Shown here: piece after piece, positions 1 to 6,596 of the stretch | Numbering within the stretch: position 1 is the first letter of the stretch | Layout of the letters: each line of letters begins with the position of its first letter | Source of the DNA: UBA4664 sp038244585 | Lineage (GTDB): Bacteria > Patescibacteriota > Saccharimonadia > UBA4664 | Direction of reading: 5' to 3' | DNA: 64,000 nt | Assembly: GCA_038244585.1 (NCBI GenBank) | Contig: JBBRTI010000002.1 | Location: 1-64,000, forward strand | Notes under the pieces: generated by a model | What the model was told of the DNA's origin: nothing | Databases searched by the model: none | What the model saw: only the letters and a program-made list of their open reading frames with translations | Translations under genes and position numbers: made by a program

Positions 1-624
1 CGCTTGCGGGAGTACAGCACCAAGTACTGGAACAACCGGTTCACCGACGAGGACTTCGCCAAGGCCGAGGCTCAGCTGGCATTCGTGCCAGATGACCACG
101 TCCAGGGCGTCGACAACATCTTCGGCTTCCACGTCCAGTTCACCTCCCTCGAGGAGACATACAAGATGTGGTACAAGGTGTACCAGGGCGAACTGCCCGG
201 CGCCTGGCGCTGGCCGGAGCTCAAGGTGGACGCCGAGCACCTCAGCCTGCACGAGCTGGCTCGTTCCTACGAGCCCGGTATCCACCTGGTCAACATCGAC
301 CTCGTGGCTCACTGGGAGCCGGAGGACGGTCGAACCCTCGTGGAAGTCCGTGAGCAGGCCAAGAGCCAGGGCGAGATTCTCGCCCAGCTCGAGGTCATCT
401 CCATCTACGGTGTTCTCACCCAGCTCTTCATGGAGCAGGACGGTGAGAACCTCCCGTACTCGGACATGCCCGGCACCGTCGTGACGTTTCCCGGCGACTC
501 CGAGCCGTGCGCTCTGTACGTGGACTGGCACCGCATCGGCCGCGGGGCCGGGTTCGACGCCGACTGGGTCGGCTACCGCAGCTACGGGTGGGCGGCGCCG
601 GTGCTCAGGGAGTTGCAGAGCTAG
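1..624 (+). CDS. Hypothetical protein, 5' end outside the window
   Basis: The frame is open from base 1 and ends at TAG 622-624, so the start probably lies upstream; an in-frame TTG sits at base 4. The visible 207 residues are rich in Trp, Tyr, Glu and Asp, with no signal peptide or membrane segment, so a soluble cytoplasmic protein is likely. I recognise no family. Third codon positions are almost all G or C, clearly more than in the genes that follow, which points to different ancestry or expression. Two hairpins follow the stop. The coding call is safe; the function is unknown. Confidence 0.7.
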   Translation, partial: RLREYSTKYWNNRFTDEDFAKAEAQLAFVPDDHVQGVDNIFGFHVQFTSLEETYKMWYKVYQGELPGAWRWPELKVDAEHLSLHELARSYEPGIHLVNIDLVAHWEPEDGRTLVEVREQAKSQGEILAQLEVISIYGVLTQLFMEQDGENLPYSDMPGTVVTFPGDSEPCALYVDWHRIGRGAGFDADWVGYRSYGWAAPVLRELQS

Positions 625-645
625 GACTTCGGTCCCTAGGGGCTT

Positions 646-693
646 GGAGGGCCTTGGATTTCGATCCTTGGCCCTCCGCCCCGCAGGGGCGCA
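646..693 (+). terminator. Tandem hairpins after the first gene
   Basis: GGAGGGCC at 646-653 pairs with GGCCCTCC at 670-677, and inside it GGAT and ATCC close a TTCG tetraloop. A second GCCCC/GGGGC hairpin follows directly. There is only a loose U-rich stretch further on, so termination is likely but not textbook. Confidence 0.55.
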
Positions 694-777
694 AATTCAA
701 TTTTTCACGCACGTGGATATTGGAGGAGCGTCCCTTCTTCATGTTCAAAAATTTGCGATAATCTAGGAGGCAGAAAG

Positions 778-837
778 TTGTCGAATCCGTGTCGTTGTGA
801 ATGTGACTCGTCGAAACGCGCCACAACTCGTACTTAA
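778..837 (+). CDS. Possible 19-residue Cys-rich peptide
   Basis: A full Shine-Dalgarno sequence, TAGGAGG at 764-770, lies 7 nt before a TTG that opens a 19-codon frame reading LSNPCRCECDSSKRATTRT. Three cysteines in CRCEC spacing are unusual for random sequence, and a CSC motif recurs in the peptide at 2827. There is no leader of the length expected for a RiPP precursor, and a TTG start is weak evidence. It may instead be a short leader peptide or chance. Confidence 0.22.
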   Translation: MSNPCRCECDSSKRATTRT

Positions 838-971
838 TTACTCCTCTCGTGAAAGTAATCCTCGTTTAAGTTACTCAGAAGGTTTAAACGGGGTCATCCA
901 TCACGTATCAAATTTAAGGGTGAAGTTCTATCATCGGACTGAGCGACCTGCCATGAAATTATTTCGACAAC

Positions 972-993
972 AGCGATATTTGGGTCGCTTTTT
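972..993 (+). terminator. Small intrinsic terminator
   Basis: AGCGA at 972-976 pairs with TCGCT at 985-989, followed directly by T residues to 993. It sits just upstream of the promoter at 999 and would end any transcript arriving from the left. Confidence 0.5.
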
Positions 994-998
994 GTCTA

Positions 999-1027
999 TT
1001 GACATTCATTACTTGTTATACTATAAT
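999..1027 (+). promoter_or_regulatory. Consensus sigma70-type promoter
   Basis: TTGACA at 999-1004 and TATAAT at 1022-1027 are separated by exactly 17 nt. This is the best promoter in the left part of the window. It should give a leader of about 85 nt ahead of the small membrane protein starting at 1118. Confidence 0.8.
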
Positions 1028-1117
1028 GTAATAATCTTTGAAATGTCACAACTTCACAGAAGAACCAGACCAATTGAGCTATCCAGCTTTTGGTTGGACT
1101 CACAACTAGGAGATGTT

Positions 1118-1396
1118 ATGTCAAACGCAAGACCCACAGCTTCTCAAACCGCACGGACCGTGGCGAAGGTGAACGCGGACATTGAGGCTGCCCGCTCCTT
1201 CTGTGTCTTCTCCGCAGGTTTCGCTGTATTCGGTTTCGCGAGCAACGCAGTGTCGGTGGCATATGATACGTTTCGCACTCAGGGCGGATGGCTCATATTC
1301 ATGGCTGTGCTTTCATCGGTTTTTGGCGGCGCTTCCCTATATTTCTTTTTGAAACACAAGGAGCTCCTCGCCGAAAGGCACTCCATCTCCAATTAG
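1118..1396 (+). CDS. Small two-helix membrane protein, unknown
   Basis: This 92-residue protein has a hydrophilic N-terminus of about 25 residues, then two hydrophobic segments at about 28-48 and 56-76, and a charged C-terminus; both ends are probably cytoplasmic. I chose this ATG because AGGAG at 1108-1112 is well spaced from it. An in-frame ATG at 1042 would add 25 residues and lie almost at the predicted transcription start, so a leaderless longer form is possible. The consensus promoter at 999-1027 drives it. It is the nearest gene upstream of the radical SAM gene, so an immunity or export role is conceivable but unsupported. No family recognised. Confidence 0.65.
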   Translation: MSNARPTASQTARTVAKVNADIEAARSFCVFSAGFAVFGFASNAVSVAYDTFRTQGGWLIFMAVLSSVFGGASLYFFLKHKELLAERHSISN

Positions 1397-1406
1397 TAAC
1401 AACGCC

Positions 1407-1430
1407 GCCCGAGAGCGTATAATCTCGGGC
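1407..1430 (+). terminator. Hairpin after the small membrane protein
   Basis: GCCCGAG at 1407-1413 pairs perfectly with CTCGGGC at 1424-1430. There is no T-run behind it, so it is a weak terminator or a 3'-end stabiliser. Confidence 0.45.
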
Positions 1431-1522
1431 AACTAACAAAGTTATTTATATATTAAATGGTTTTGATCGTTGCATTTGTATTGTTCTAAGTTCGTCCCAC
1501 AGACCCTGCCAGTTATAATTCC

Positions 1523-1553
1523 AAAAAAGTGGCATAAACGAGCCGCTTTTTTT
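1523..1553. terminator. Bidirectional intrinsic terminator
   Basis: An A-run and GTGGC at 1523-1533 pair with GCCGC and a T-run at 1542-1553, with one G-T pair. It is T-rich on one side and A-rich on the other, so it can work on both strands. It isolates the radical SAM gene from the gene upstream. Confidence 0.7.
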
Positions 1554-1696
1554 GTATTTTGTATGGAGAAGAATTAAAAATTGCTCGTATTAAAGCACAA
1601 AGGTTACATAGACTTCTTGGCAATAGAATGCTAAAGTAGGGCCTCGTTAGCTGACTCTGTTTCCGCAGTTGGCCTGTACCTTTCCAGGGAGAAATT

Positions 1697-2158
1697 ATGT
1701 ATCAACCACTTGTTTTGGTACCGACCGTTCGCGATCTCCGCTTGTTATTCAGGGCATCCGATGATTACGCACTGCTGGCACCTGGTGCATTGGAAGTTCT
1801 CAAACGCGCGGTTCAAAAGAGGCAGTCTTTACCGAAATCAATTCTACGGCAGGCTCAGAGAATGTGGGGGATTGATCTTTCGTCAAATGACGCAGCCCAA
1901 GCCTTGCTGATCCGCGAACCCGCTTGCTCCAGCTACGACAACGCCTCTTGGGAACTTAATATGAGGTGCAATTATAGTTGTGAGCATTGCTATTTAGGGC
2001 CTAAATCAATTGAGTCGATACCCATGCGAGAGAGGATAGTTATCCTTGAAACCATGCGAGATTTAGGTGTCTACCGCCTCCAAATCACTGGTGGCGAGCC
2101 GCTCATTGATCGGCATTTCGCAGAAAGCTACATGGCCGCCTATCGAATGGCATGCTAA
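1697..2158 (+). CDS. Radical SAM enzyme, N-terminal part (frameshifted)
   Basis: The 153-residue product carries the radical SAM iron-sulfur motif CNYSCEHC (CxxxCxxC) after a helical N-terminal region of about 85 residues, then the GGEPL motif that binds S-adenosylmethionine. Such enzymes make radical modifications, often on ribosomally made peptides. GGGAGA lies before the ATG. The frame stops at TAA 2156-2158 just after AAYRMAC, while the continuation of the fold is in the -1 frame starting at ATG 2152. Reading back one base near 2143 would join it as AAY-SNGMLIRLSTNASRL, which looks native. This is therefore one gene split by a single-base deletion, a sequencing error, or less likely a translational overlap. 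Confidence 0.8.
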   Translation: MYQPLVLVPTVRDLRLLFRASDDYALLAPGALEVLKRAVQKRQSLPKSILRQAQRMWGIDLSSNDAAQALLIREPACSSYDNASWELNMRCNYSCEHCYLGPKSIESIPMRERIVILETMRDLGVYRLQITGGEPLIDRHFAESYMAAYRMAC

Positions 2159-2811
2159 TTCGGCTCAGCACCAATGCCAGTCGGCTACATCAGGAAGAAA
2201 CTTTGAGGCTATTGACCGACTTTCCACCGCTGCATGTAGCTATCAGCCTATACGGTGCCACAGCCGCGGCATATGAGTCGCTGACTCGGACGCCTGCTGG
2301 GACCTTTAAGCGCTTCTTGCGCGGTTTAACGGCAGCCAACGAGGCCGGAATTAATTTGCGCCTGAACATTATCGTTACCAAGCACAACGATCATCAGGTA
2401 GCAGATATGGAGGCACTAGCCGATAGTTTAGGTATAGAACACTTTGTCTATGGGAGAATTACTTCAACCTACCAAGGCACCGGAGAAGTTCTGTCCGCTC
2501 AAAGTCCGAAGGTGGACTTGCGCAAGCGACGAGACCCCTTTACGGGCTGTAACGCGGGAAAGACATTCTTTCACGTGGATCCGTTAGGGCGAGCCAGTAT
2601 CTGTAAATTTGGTCGGGTTCCCTGGATCCAATTACAGCAAGATAGCATTGCTGGTATGGGCCAACTGGCGGCTATCTCCGATAAGTTGCTTACCCGAAGC
2701 GGTACTTGCGACGGCTGTACGATCCAGTCTAGCTGCAGCACTTGCCCACCGATGGTCGCTGATTATCGCAGCGCGGGTGCTCTAGAAGACTTTTTCTGCC
2801 AACACTCCTGA
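2152..2811 (+). CDS. Radical SAM/SPASM enzyme, C-terminal part (frameshifted)
   Basis: This 219-residue frame continues the radical SAM barrel (LSTNAS near the start, then LHVAISLYGA) and ends in a SPASM/twitch-like region. Auxiliary-cluster cysteines are visible in GCNAGKTF, ASICKFGR, and the CxxCx5CxxC block CDGCTIQSSCSTC. SPASM enzymes typically bind peptide precursors and carry extra [4Fe-4S] clusters. The ATG at 2152 overlaps the stop of the first half (ATGCTAA), so coupled translation of two chains is formally possible, but the half-barrel on each side argues for one disrupted gene. The precursor-like ORF at 2827 follows after a Shine-Dalgarno that touches this stop codon. Confidence 0.8.
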   Translation: MLIRLSTNASRLHQEETLRLLTDFPPLHVAISLYGATAAAYESLTRTPAGTFKRFLRGLTAANEAGINLRLNIIVTKHNDHQVADMEALADSLGIEHFVYGRITSTYQGTGEVLSAQSPKVDLRKRRDPFTGCNAGKTFFHVDPLGRASICKFGRVPWIQLQQDSIAGMGQLAAISDKLLTRSGTCDGCTIQSSCSTCPPMVADYRSAGALEDFFCQHS

Positions 2812-2826
2812 GAGGAGGTGATACTT

Positions 2827-2925
2827 GTGGACGACAACGATAGCCTAGTCATTGGTGAGGGCAATCTCGCGCTCGATTTCAAGCGAGACTGCAGTTGCTC
2901 AGGCAGCGACGACAACCCACACTAA
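2827..2925 (+). CDS. Candidate RiPP precursor peptide for the radical SAM enzyme
   Basis: Directly after the SPASM stop (TGA 2809-2811) comes GAGGAGGTG at 2812-2820, one of the strongest ribosome binding sites here, then 6 nt and a GTG start. The frame has 32 codons. The N-terminal part is acidic and leader-like (VDDNDSLVIGEGNLALDF), followed by KRD and a short C-terminal core CSCSGSDDNPH with two cysteines. A strong intrinsic terminator follows 16 nt after the stop. Size, position behind a SPASM enzyme and the Cys/Ser/Asp-rich end fit a radical-SAM-modified peptide such as a thioether-bridged one. That function is inference; I recognise no precursor family. Confidence 0.6.
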   Translation: MDDNDSLVIGEGNLALDFKRDCSCSGSDDNPH

Positions 2926-2941
2926 CTTTCAAGTTGGTGCT

Positions 2942-2970
2942 ACCGCCCCGGGGATTCCCGGGGCGGTTTT
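2942..2970 (+). terminator. Strong intrinsic terminator
   Basis: ACCGCCCCGGG at 2942-2952 pairs perfectly with CCCGGGGCGGT at 2957-2967 around a 4-nt loop, followed by TTTT. It closes the radical SAM/precursor unit and separates it from the acetyltransferase. Confidence 0.9.
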
Positions 2971-2974
2971 CCGT

Positions 2975-2980
2975 TATAAT
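2975..2980 (+). promoter_or_regulatory. -10 box giving a probable leaderless mRNA
   Basis: A perfect TATAAT ends 7 nt before the ATG at 2988. Transcription would start at or next to the start codon. There is no Shine-Dalgarno sequence in between. Confidence 0.6.
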
Positions 2981-2987
2981 AAATATT

Positions 2988-3836
2988 ATGACAAACGCAA
3001 AACTTCTTCAGAAGCTCATCACTACTCCTTACGTGCCGTTACTCGGTCCGGTACACCCAGATCTCATCGATGAGCAGCTGCTGGCCAATGTATTTCTTGC
3101 TGGAGATGCCGACGAGCTCCTGCCCTTCGACAAGGATCGACGCTGGTATATAAGCAAGCCGGCAATCATTCTATCAGACCACATTTACCGAAGCGTCACA
3201 GGCATGATTGTCCCGGTACTATCAAAGGGTTTGGAGCGCGTTAAGCTGTTGTGTTACGGAGAAGCGGATCAGGACGATTTTAACAGCTGCGTTGAAGGAG
3301 TCAGGAGCTTGCATCCAATGTGCCAGATAACTATCGTCAGCTTTGCTCCCGTTGCAACCCCCGTAGACAACGCTTCAATACTATTTCTCAAGCGTTTTTC
3401 AGAAATCGATAGTCGATCTGGCAATGCGACCGTTGAGCAAATAAGCGTAACAGAGGCCGGCAGTCTTGCAAGTTTGGCCGACGACGCCGAAAACTCTGGC
3501 TTCGGTTTTCTGGCGCGACAGTATGGCGAGAGGGAGCTCGGACCAACCTTTGTTATCCGTGACAACGGATTAGTTGTTGCTGCTGTCGGGCCAATAGATA
3601 CGATGCCGGACTCAGCAGGACAATTATTATGTCTCCCACCATACGTCGGTGTAGCAAGTAATTATCGTGGCAGGGGACTCGGTAGCCTTGTTTGGCGAGC
3701 TGCCATGTCTTACGCTTCCGTCAAGGGGGCAACCTATCTATTACTTCAATCGGAGGCCGGCCAGGCTTCAGAGTATTTCTATGAGTCTCAAGGTTTAGTA
3801 GGGCTCGGAGCAGTAATTTCTAGACCAATAATATGA
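2988..3836 (+). CDS. GNAT-family N-acetyltransferase
   Basis: The 282-residue protein ends in a typical GNAT domain: VGVASNYRGRGLGSLVWRAA contains the acetyl-CoA pyrophosphate loop (RGRGLG), followed by the C-terminal strand and helix (GATYLLLQSEAG, YFYESQGL). The N-terminal 150 residues are not obviously GNAT and may be a second, degenerate copy or a substrate-recognition part. It transfers acetyl groups to an unknown amine. I chose ATG 2988 because it follows TATAAT by 7 nt; there is no Shine-Dalgarno. It lies behind the terminator of the RiPP-like unit, so it is separately transcribed, but self-resistance or tailoring by acetylation would be a reasonable guess. Confidence 0.8.
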   Translation: MTNAKLLQKLITTPYVPLLGPVHPDLIDEQLLANVFLAGDADELLPFDKDRRWYISKPAIILSDHIYRSVTGMIVPVLSKGLERVKLLCYGEADQDDFNSCVEGVRSLHPMCQITIVSFAPVATPVDNASILFLKRFSEIDSRSGNATVEQISVTEAGSLASLADDAENSGFGFLARQYGERELGPTFVIRDNGLVVAAVGPIDTMPDSAGQLLCLPPYVGVASNYRGRGLGSLVWRAAMSYASVKGATYLLLQSEAGQASEYFYESQGLVGLGAVISRPII

Positions 3837-4020
3837 TTTAAACCCGAAATCATAGTCGAAACCTCATCAATATTTCGGCGGTGAAGGGTATTCGGGTATC
3901 GATGTCAAAAGTTTGGTTCCAGAACATCGTCCCCTGCCATGGATTTTAGGATGAAACGGGCTTCGATTACGGAGTCTATTTTTGATTTATGTCTATTAAA
4001 TGATCGGGCATTTAATTAAA

Positions 4021-4049
4021 TTGACAAAATGCAATATCTATAGCATAGT
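4021..4049 (+). promoter_or_regulatory. Probable promoter of the 139-residue unknown
   Basis: TTGACA at 4021-4026 is followed after 17 nt by CATAGT at 4044-4049, a moderate -10. The expected leader is about 55 nt and contains AGGGAG before ATG 4110. The rest of the 3837-4109 gap is AT-rich with no gene visible. Confidence 0.55.
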
Positions 4050-4109
4050 TTTTGACATGTGATTTACGCTTGTATTTCCATGCACCTACAACAAGCAGGG
4101 AGTAGTGAG

Positions 4110-4529
4110 ATGCTTTTAAAATTCCTAGGCATTGGCCACCGCCAGCCGGTCGGTGCGGTTAGTGAGGCACCTCTGTCACGAGACCAAGCGCGCCTGCTGA
4201 AAGCCGCAAGGCGGGAGGCGAAGCGACTCGGTGATGAGATGTACGTACACGAAACTCTGATTCCGATTATCGACCGCCTTTTTGACTCACGCGGAGACCA
4301 GGTTGACGTCGGCCTACTGAAAATTACCCGAACCCAAACGGGCGTGACCATCCAACCCGTTATGTTTGACCCTTACGCACACTACGGAGAGGTCAAAGTG
4401 CACCCGTCAGACGTCCTACCGGCCCTCAAGGAGTACTACACGGGTCGCGGGTATACTATAACGGCGAAGATGCACCCCGACATTCCTGAAGGTTTTTTTT
4501 CGGTTCTACGTATCGTCATCGCTCCGTAG
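4110..4529 (+). CDS. Hypothetical protein, 139 residues
   Basis: A soluble mixed alpha/beta protein without signal peptide or membrane helix. The first third is basic and helical (LSRDQARLLKAARREAKRLG), the rest has alternating strands ending in GFFSVLRIVIAP. AGGGAG at 4097-4102 supports ATG 4110; an upstream ATG at 4059 lacks a ribosome binding site. A promoter at 4021-4049 precedes it and a loose hairpin follows. No family recognised. Confidence 0.65.
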   Translation: MLLKFLGIGHRQPVGAVSEAPLSRDQARLLKAARREAKRLGDEMYVHETLIPIIDRLFDSRGDQVDVGLLKITRTQTGVTIQPVMFDPYAHYGEVKVHPSDVLPALKEYYTGRGYTITAKMHPDIPEGFFSVLRIVIAP

Positions 4530-4542
4530 ATCACAACAACCG

Positions 4543-4592
4543 ACCCCGTACCGAAGTAGAGCCTCGCTCCTTTGGAACGGGGTTTTACTTTT
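4543..4592 (+). terminator. Long-loop terminator-like hairpin
   Basis: ACCCCGT at 4543-4549 pairs with ACGGGGT at 4577-4583, followed by TTTACTTTT. The loop is long, so confidence is moderate. Confidence 0.4.
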
Positions 4593-4696
4593 AGTCAATT
4601 GGCCGTACGTTAGGTGTTGCACCGAACGTGCCCATAAATGCGGAGACAAGGCTAACCTGGTGAAACGGTTATGCTTACTGCTATAATCGCTACAAC

Positions 4697-5398
4697 ATGA
4701 AGAAAACTGGCACAACCCTGTACTGTTTCTCTCCCCCGGTGATGATAGCCACTTTTATCATTGAGCTAGCGACGCTGCTCTATACGGTGATTAGATATCG
4801 CTTTACACCCCTGACTCGCGTGATTGCTGTGATTCTACTCCTGTTGGCAGTGTTTCAGCTCGCTGAATATAATGTCTGCGGCAACCTTGGGCTTTCGGCT
4901 GACGCTTGGTCAAGAATCGGCTATGTTGCCATCACTTTGCTGCCCGCCCTGTCGATTCATTTGATAATGATTGTGTCACGGCGGCATTGGCAGTGGCTCG
5001 TTTGGTTAAGCTACCTAACCGCCGCCGGCTTCGCCTTACTTTTCGGATTGAGCCAGTCGGCCTTTGCCAACCACGTCTGCTCAGGCAATTACGTCATCTT
5101 TCATTTAGTAGGCTCGGTTGGGAGAATCTACTTTGTTTATTATTATGCCTGGTTGATTATCGGCATCTTTCTCGGCCTCTACCTCAGCGTGAATGCATCG
5201 AAAAAGATCCGTACGGCCCTGATACTGCAGGTCGTTGGCTACTTAAGCTTTCTACTACCGACGGCGGTCGTAAATACGGTGAACCCGCGAACTATCTCCG
5301 GAATTCCGAGCATTATGTGTGGATTCGCCATAATCTATGCCCTAATCCTGGTCTTTGGCGTGGCGCCGCTAATGCTGCCGAAGCGAGCCAGACGCTAA
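4697..5398 (+). CDS. Seven-helix membrane protein, HisKA_7TM-like, no kinase domain
   Basis: The 233 residues contain about seven hydrophobic segments (roughly 15-35, 40-58, 72-92, 97-117, 135-160, 170-190, 205-227) and end in a basic tail PKRARR. The arrangement, with SRIGYVAITLLPALSIHLIM in the middle, recalls the seven-helix sensory region found at the N-terminus of some histidine kinases, but no kinase part follows. It may be a stand-alone sensor or an unrelated membrane protein. TATAAT at 4682-4687 lies 9 nt before the ATG and there is no Shine-Dalgarno, so the mRNA is probably nearly leaderless. ATG 4742 is an alternative start. Confidence 0.65.
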   Translation: MKKTGTTLYCFSPPVMIATFIIELATLLYTVIRYRFTPLTRVIAVILLLLAVFQLAEYNVCGNLGLSADAWSRIGYVAITLLPALSIHLIMIVSRRHWQWLVWLSYLTAAGFALLFGLSQSAFANHVCSGNYVIFHLVGSVGRIYFVYYYAWLIIGIFLGLYLSVNASKKIRTALILQVVGYLSFLLPTAVVNTVNPRTISGIPSIMCGFAIIYALILVFGVAPLMLPKRARR

Positions 5399-5476
5399 CG
5401 TACCGATTCTTTACATCCCCAGCGCGCAGGCAGACACTAAAGCCATAGTTATATCAAATTGAATAAGGATCATCCT

Positions 5477-6268
5477 ATGGAACCGAATCCGCCCTCAGTA
5501 AGCTCAGCCGGCAAATCCAAATTGACTCTTAGTCTAGACCTGCGCTGGGTAGCTCTGGCGCTCGTGGCGGTTATCGTCGCCATGCTGCTGGTGTGGCAGC
5601 CGTGGAGCCAGGTCGACAGTGTAAATGCACGGACCGTTACCGTCACGGGTGACACCACTGTCAAAGCTGTGCCCGACGAATACGTCTTTAGTCTGTCATA
5701 TCAGAACACGAACGCCGACAAAGCAGTGGCTATTCAGAAGGCTGGTGCTACGAGCGCGGAGATCATAGCCAAGCTCAAAGCTCTCGGGGTCACCGATAAG
5801 CAGATCAAGACTAGAGTAGACGGCTACGGCAACGCCCAACCAGATTATATGGGCATCGGCCGTCCCGTGCCTGTGCCTTCAGACGGCGGGTATGTCTATA
5901 CCCTGCAGCTCACCGTGACCTTGACCGATCGGGCGAAGACCCAGCAAGTCCAGGATTACCTGGTTACAACCAACCCGACCGGAACGGTCACCCCGATGCC
6001 GACCTTTAGCGACGGACTCCGCAAACAGCTTGAATCCAAAGCCCGTGACGCGGCCACCCGCGAAGCCCGTACTAAGGCCGACCAATCCGCCCGCAATCTC
6101 GGCTTCAAAGTCGGCAGCGTCAAAAGTGTCGATGACGGCGGCGGAATCCGGCCGATGATGGGTGGTGTCAGCAGTTCCGAGGCGAAAGACAGCGCCCCCA
6201 GCTTCAGCGTCCAGCCCGGTGAGAACGATCTCAATTACTCCGTAACCGTCACTTACTACATAAAGTAG
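5477..6268 (+). CDS. SIMPL-domain (DUF541) membrane-anchored protein
   Basis: The 263-residue protein has a short cytoplasmic N-terminus, one membrane helix at about 28-46 (VALALVAVIVAMLLVW), and an extracytoplasmic SIMPL domain starting with the strand TVTVTGDTTVKAVPDEYVF. Repeated T/S-x-T strand patterns, the helix ATSAEIIAKLKALGVTDKQI and the final VTVTYYIK match the family, which is widespread in envelopes but of unclear function. AAGGAT at 5465-5470 supports ATG 5477. The gene stands alone; the next gene has its own ribosome binding site 126 nt downstream. Confidence 0.85.
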   Translation: MEPNPPSVSSAGKSKLTLSLDLRWVALALVAVIVAMLLVWQPWSQVDSVNARTVTVTGDTTVKAVPDEYVFSLSYQNTNADKAVAIQKAGATSAEIIAKLKALGVTDKQIKTRVDGYGNAQPDYMGIGRPVPVPSDGGYVYTLQLTVTLTDRAKTQQVQDYLVTTNPTGTVTPMPTFSDGLRKQLESKARDAATREARTKADQSARNLGFKVGSVKSVDDGGGIRPMMGGVSSSEAKDSAPSFSVQPGENDLNYSVTVTYYIK

Positions 6269-6394
6269 CCAATGCGCGTTTGAAGCCCCTATATTTATCG
6301 TGACGCATGCCATAGACAAGTGTTCCCCTGACAAAGCAAAATGTTAGTACAATGAGAATGCATATGATTAACAAACTTATCGGAGGACTAGTCA

Positions 6395-6586
6395 ATGGCT
6401 AACAGAGGACAGAATGTGCGCAGCGCAGGTTCCTCAGGTGCCGTTTACGGGTTTGGCTTTATCGGCGTAGTGATTTATTATATCGCGCACGCATCAACTT
6501 TCACGATCGGATTCATTGGATTCCTGAAGGCTATAGTGTGGCCGGCGTTCCTGGTTTACGCTATGCTCGATTTCTTAAAGCTGTAG
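6395..6586 (+). CDS. Small membrane protein, 63 residues
   Basis: CGGAGGA a few bases upstream fits the ATG. The peptide is glycine- and aromatic-rich with hydrophobic segments at about 16-33 and 38-61 (SSGAVYGFGFIGVVIYYIAH, then FLKAIVWPAFLVYAMLDFL). The second segment, with its conserved-looking KAIVWPAFLVY, suggests a small protein of real function rather than a chance ORF. Role unknown. It is convergent with copA, with only 10 nt between stops and a small GTAGG/CCTAC hairpin there. Confidence 0.75.
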   Translation: MANRGQNVRSAGSSGAVYGFGFIGVVIYYIAHASTFTIGFIGFLKAIVWPAFLVYAMLDFLKL

Positions 6587-6596
6587 TAGGCGAGAC

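Larger units (their letters stand above)
625..1117. other. Gene-poor stretch between the first gene and the small membrane protein
   Basis: This 493-base gap holds the tandem hairpins at 646-693, a possible Cys-rich mini-ORF at 778-837, a small terminator at 972-993 and a consensus promoter at 999-1027. No other gene is convincing. AT content rises sharply from about base 695. Confidence 0.6.

Noticed and set aside
1397..1696. Further small gene between the membrane protein and the radical SAM gene
   Set aside because: Only two terminators and AT-rich sequence are present; the open frames are under 20 codons and lack ribosome binding sites. A clear promoter for the radical SAM gene was not found either.
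2130..2160. Programmed -1 frameshift in the radical SAM gene
   Set aside because: No slippery heptamer and no obvious downstream stem were found, so a mutation or sequencing error is more likely.
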